From contig NC_026505.1 in assembly GCF_000182925.2 (NCBI RefSeq), positions 5,890,001-5,954,000 on the forward strand: 64,000 bases of DNA, written 5' to 3'. The position numbers and the translations under genes are program-made. Numbering within the stretch: position 1 is the stretch's first letter; the number at the start of each line of letters is the position of its first letter. Shown here one piece after another: positions 62,401 through 64,000 of this stretch. The notes beneath the pieces are model-generated. The model did not search any database. It was not told where the DNA came from and was given only the letters and a program-made list of their open reading frames with translations. This DNA is from Neurospora crassa OR74A. Its lineage: Eukaryota > Ascomycota > Sordariomycetes > Sordariales > Sordariaceae.

Positions 62401-64000
62401 TCAAGGAGCTCGGTGTCTGATCATTAGTATCATCCAGTGCGCCGGGTCGGATCCCCCTCCCCCCCCACCTGACCCATGTCCAGCCTGCGAGTAACAGCTT
62501 AGGTCGTTACCATATCGCGAGAAGTAGACTAACCCGTCCGAGGTCCTCTCGGTGCGACATCCCCCGCGAGTTGAAACCATCGTCATTGTCGATGGATATC
62601 TTTGCAGAAACCATCTCTACTGTAGAGTTTCAAGCTTCGTACCGATAGTCACCTTTGCTTTCGGTTATAGGAAAAACAAAAGTAAAGAGGTCAGAGCCAT
62701 AAGACTTGGCAACATTCGCCTAAAGTCAGAACCAAGATAAGAAAGTCCTAGGTCATTTAACTTCATCGCAAAGCCACCCGGGGACTCTTACCACCCGTCC
62801 ATCCCACGAAACCCCTTGTGGGGTTCTCGGCGTTCGGAATAACCAAACATCACAGTAAGCTGAGAAAGAAGCATCACCGGAAGCCCTCCTCTCCTTTTGC
62901 GCCCCAAGCCTGCGTTCAACCCTACCCACCCTTCATCGATATCGTCGGATGTCCAAATTTCCGCAAAATGCGATGCATCGGCAGCATCGTTTCGGACTTT
63001 TCTCCTAGGACTTTGTCTTTTGCTTGATGCATGGCTATGTTATCGGTGCTGCATTCGAACGGCACGTAAATAAACTTCATGGGAGCGCGATACCCTGGAA
63101 ACACCACCGAGGAAGGCGCACGGACGGTTTGCTGAGAGGAACTGGCCTGCGATGTTCTCGGCCGAAGAGCATGCCGAGCCATGAAGTCTTATCAGATGCA
63201 TCTCTCGAATATCAGGGCATTTTCCCCACTGAGTGAATCACGAGGTGTCCCCTCATGATACCGACGACATGTTGCTACCTATTTCTCGTTCAAAGGGAAG
63301 CCCTGCACCGCCTTCCGTTTTGCCAAGCGGGGGACTGATCCTTCCAAGCATCAATCATGATCGCATTTTCGTCCAGAAATGAAATCGTAAAATAAAGTCG
63401 AAGAGAAGCCAATCCACAATTTTCCCTCACCATTCAGCCTTGTACCATAGGATCCTAAAAGCAATAGCCCGGCTGTCAAACCGGCCTACTGCTCAACCGG
63501 CCATGACAGACACATCATAGCAAATCGATGCGAAGAATGGTTGCGGCCACGGTGCCGACCAACCGACCGATACTCCTCCTTCCCTCCCCTCCCCTCGTAA
63601 CCACCACCGCGAGACCGTCCGAGAAGCAGGCGGTGGTGCAACGTCAACATGCGGTTAGCACGCCTTCTACTCTTTCCGGTGTTCTCAAAGCCATCAAGTA
63701 AGGAATTTTCATGCATATAATGAAGAACAAGGAAGGCCAAGATGCCAATATTCCCAAGACCAAGATCGGACTCAATTCCGCTTCCATGCTCCGCACCGCG
63801 TCTCTTCAGTTGTTGTGTCCGTGTGCGAGTGTGATTGCCGAAAAAGCGCCATGCAGCGTACAAAGCCCCGCTAAAGGCGTGTGATCAACCAATGGAATTG
63901 AGGGTTGTATGCATTGTTGGCGCTTACAAGCGCGTTAGAGGGGAGGCTAATGCGTATAGGTGTTAGTGCAGGGCGGATTGTGGAGCAAGAGGTTGAGAAT
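59465..64000. other. Terminal 4.5 kb without a supported gene
   Basis: The first part is the DUF3455-gene promoter, with a TG run at about 59473-59488. Open frames such as 60224-60673 (plus, 149 codons), 61646-62275 (plus, non-ATG start) and 63486-63863 (minus) are overlapped by frames on the other strand and match no family I know. Some could belong to exons of a poorly conserved gene; none can be supported. Confidence 0.5.

Overview
The window is nuclear DNA of a filamentous ascomycete, most likely Neurospora or a very close relative. Evidence: genes carry one to four short introns (about 56-124 nt) with GT...AG ends; 1.33-26.5 kb is an AT-rich block that is rich in TpA, poor in CpA, and full of stop codons in recognisable transposon proteins (the footprint of repeat-induced point mutation, RIP); and the genes match the expected fungal families. 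The species call is from recall and was not checked against a database.

1.17-26.76 kb is one nest of four mobile elements, all inactivated by C-to-T/G-to-A changes. The outer shell is a Ty1/Copia retrotransposon on the minus strand (1169-26756; 117-bp LTRs; target duplication CTTCC). A chromodomain-type Ty3/Gypsy element on the minus strand (Gypsy B, 4430-21198; 268-bp LTRs; duplication AGGAG/GGGAG) sits in the Copia integrase. A second Gypsy element on the plus strand (Gypsy A, 4837-12979; 223-bp LTRs; duplication ACTTC) sits inside Gypsy B. A Mutator-like DNA element (MULE, 21364-24842; about 85-bp terminal inverted repeats; 8-9 bp duplication) sits in the remaining Copia arm, 165 bp from Gypsy B.

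26.8-64 kb is normal gene-bearing DNA with wide spacers. In order: a low-molecular-weight protein tyrosine phosphatase (+, 28774-29450); the cell-wall-integrity MAP kinase mak-1/Slt2 (+, 31841-33401); the U3 snoRNP protein UTP15 (-, 34381-36051), convergent with mak-1; an amidohydrolase of the aminocarboxymuconate-semialdehyde/6-methylsalicylate decarboxylase group (-, 37584-38685), divergent from a small alpha/beta hydrolase (+, 39164-39957) across a 478-bp promoter with about four ~47-bp imperfect repeats; a 1231-residue SP-RING (MIZ) protein with AT-hook, Gln-rich region and C-terminal SUMO-interacting motif (+, 42516-46283); a C2-domain, proline-rich protein resembling Inn1/Fic1 (+, 50120-52767); and a secreted DUF3455 protein (-, 58660-59464). 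The spacers at 46.3-50.1 and 52.8-58.6 kb are rich in microsatellites and G/C or A/T homopolymers, with no gene I can support.

Most of the genes are independent housekeeping or signalling loci. The only pair that looks functionally coupled is the divergent decarboxylase/hydrolase pair. I did not find a clearly new multi-gene system. The most unusual structure is the four-layer transposon nest, with unequal RIP damage and a 49-bp GC-rich palindromic block left intact in both Gypsy B LTRs.
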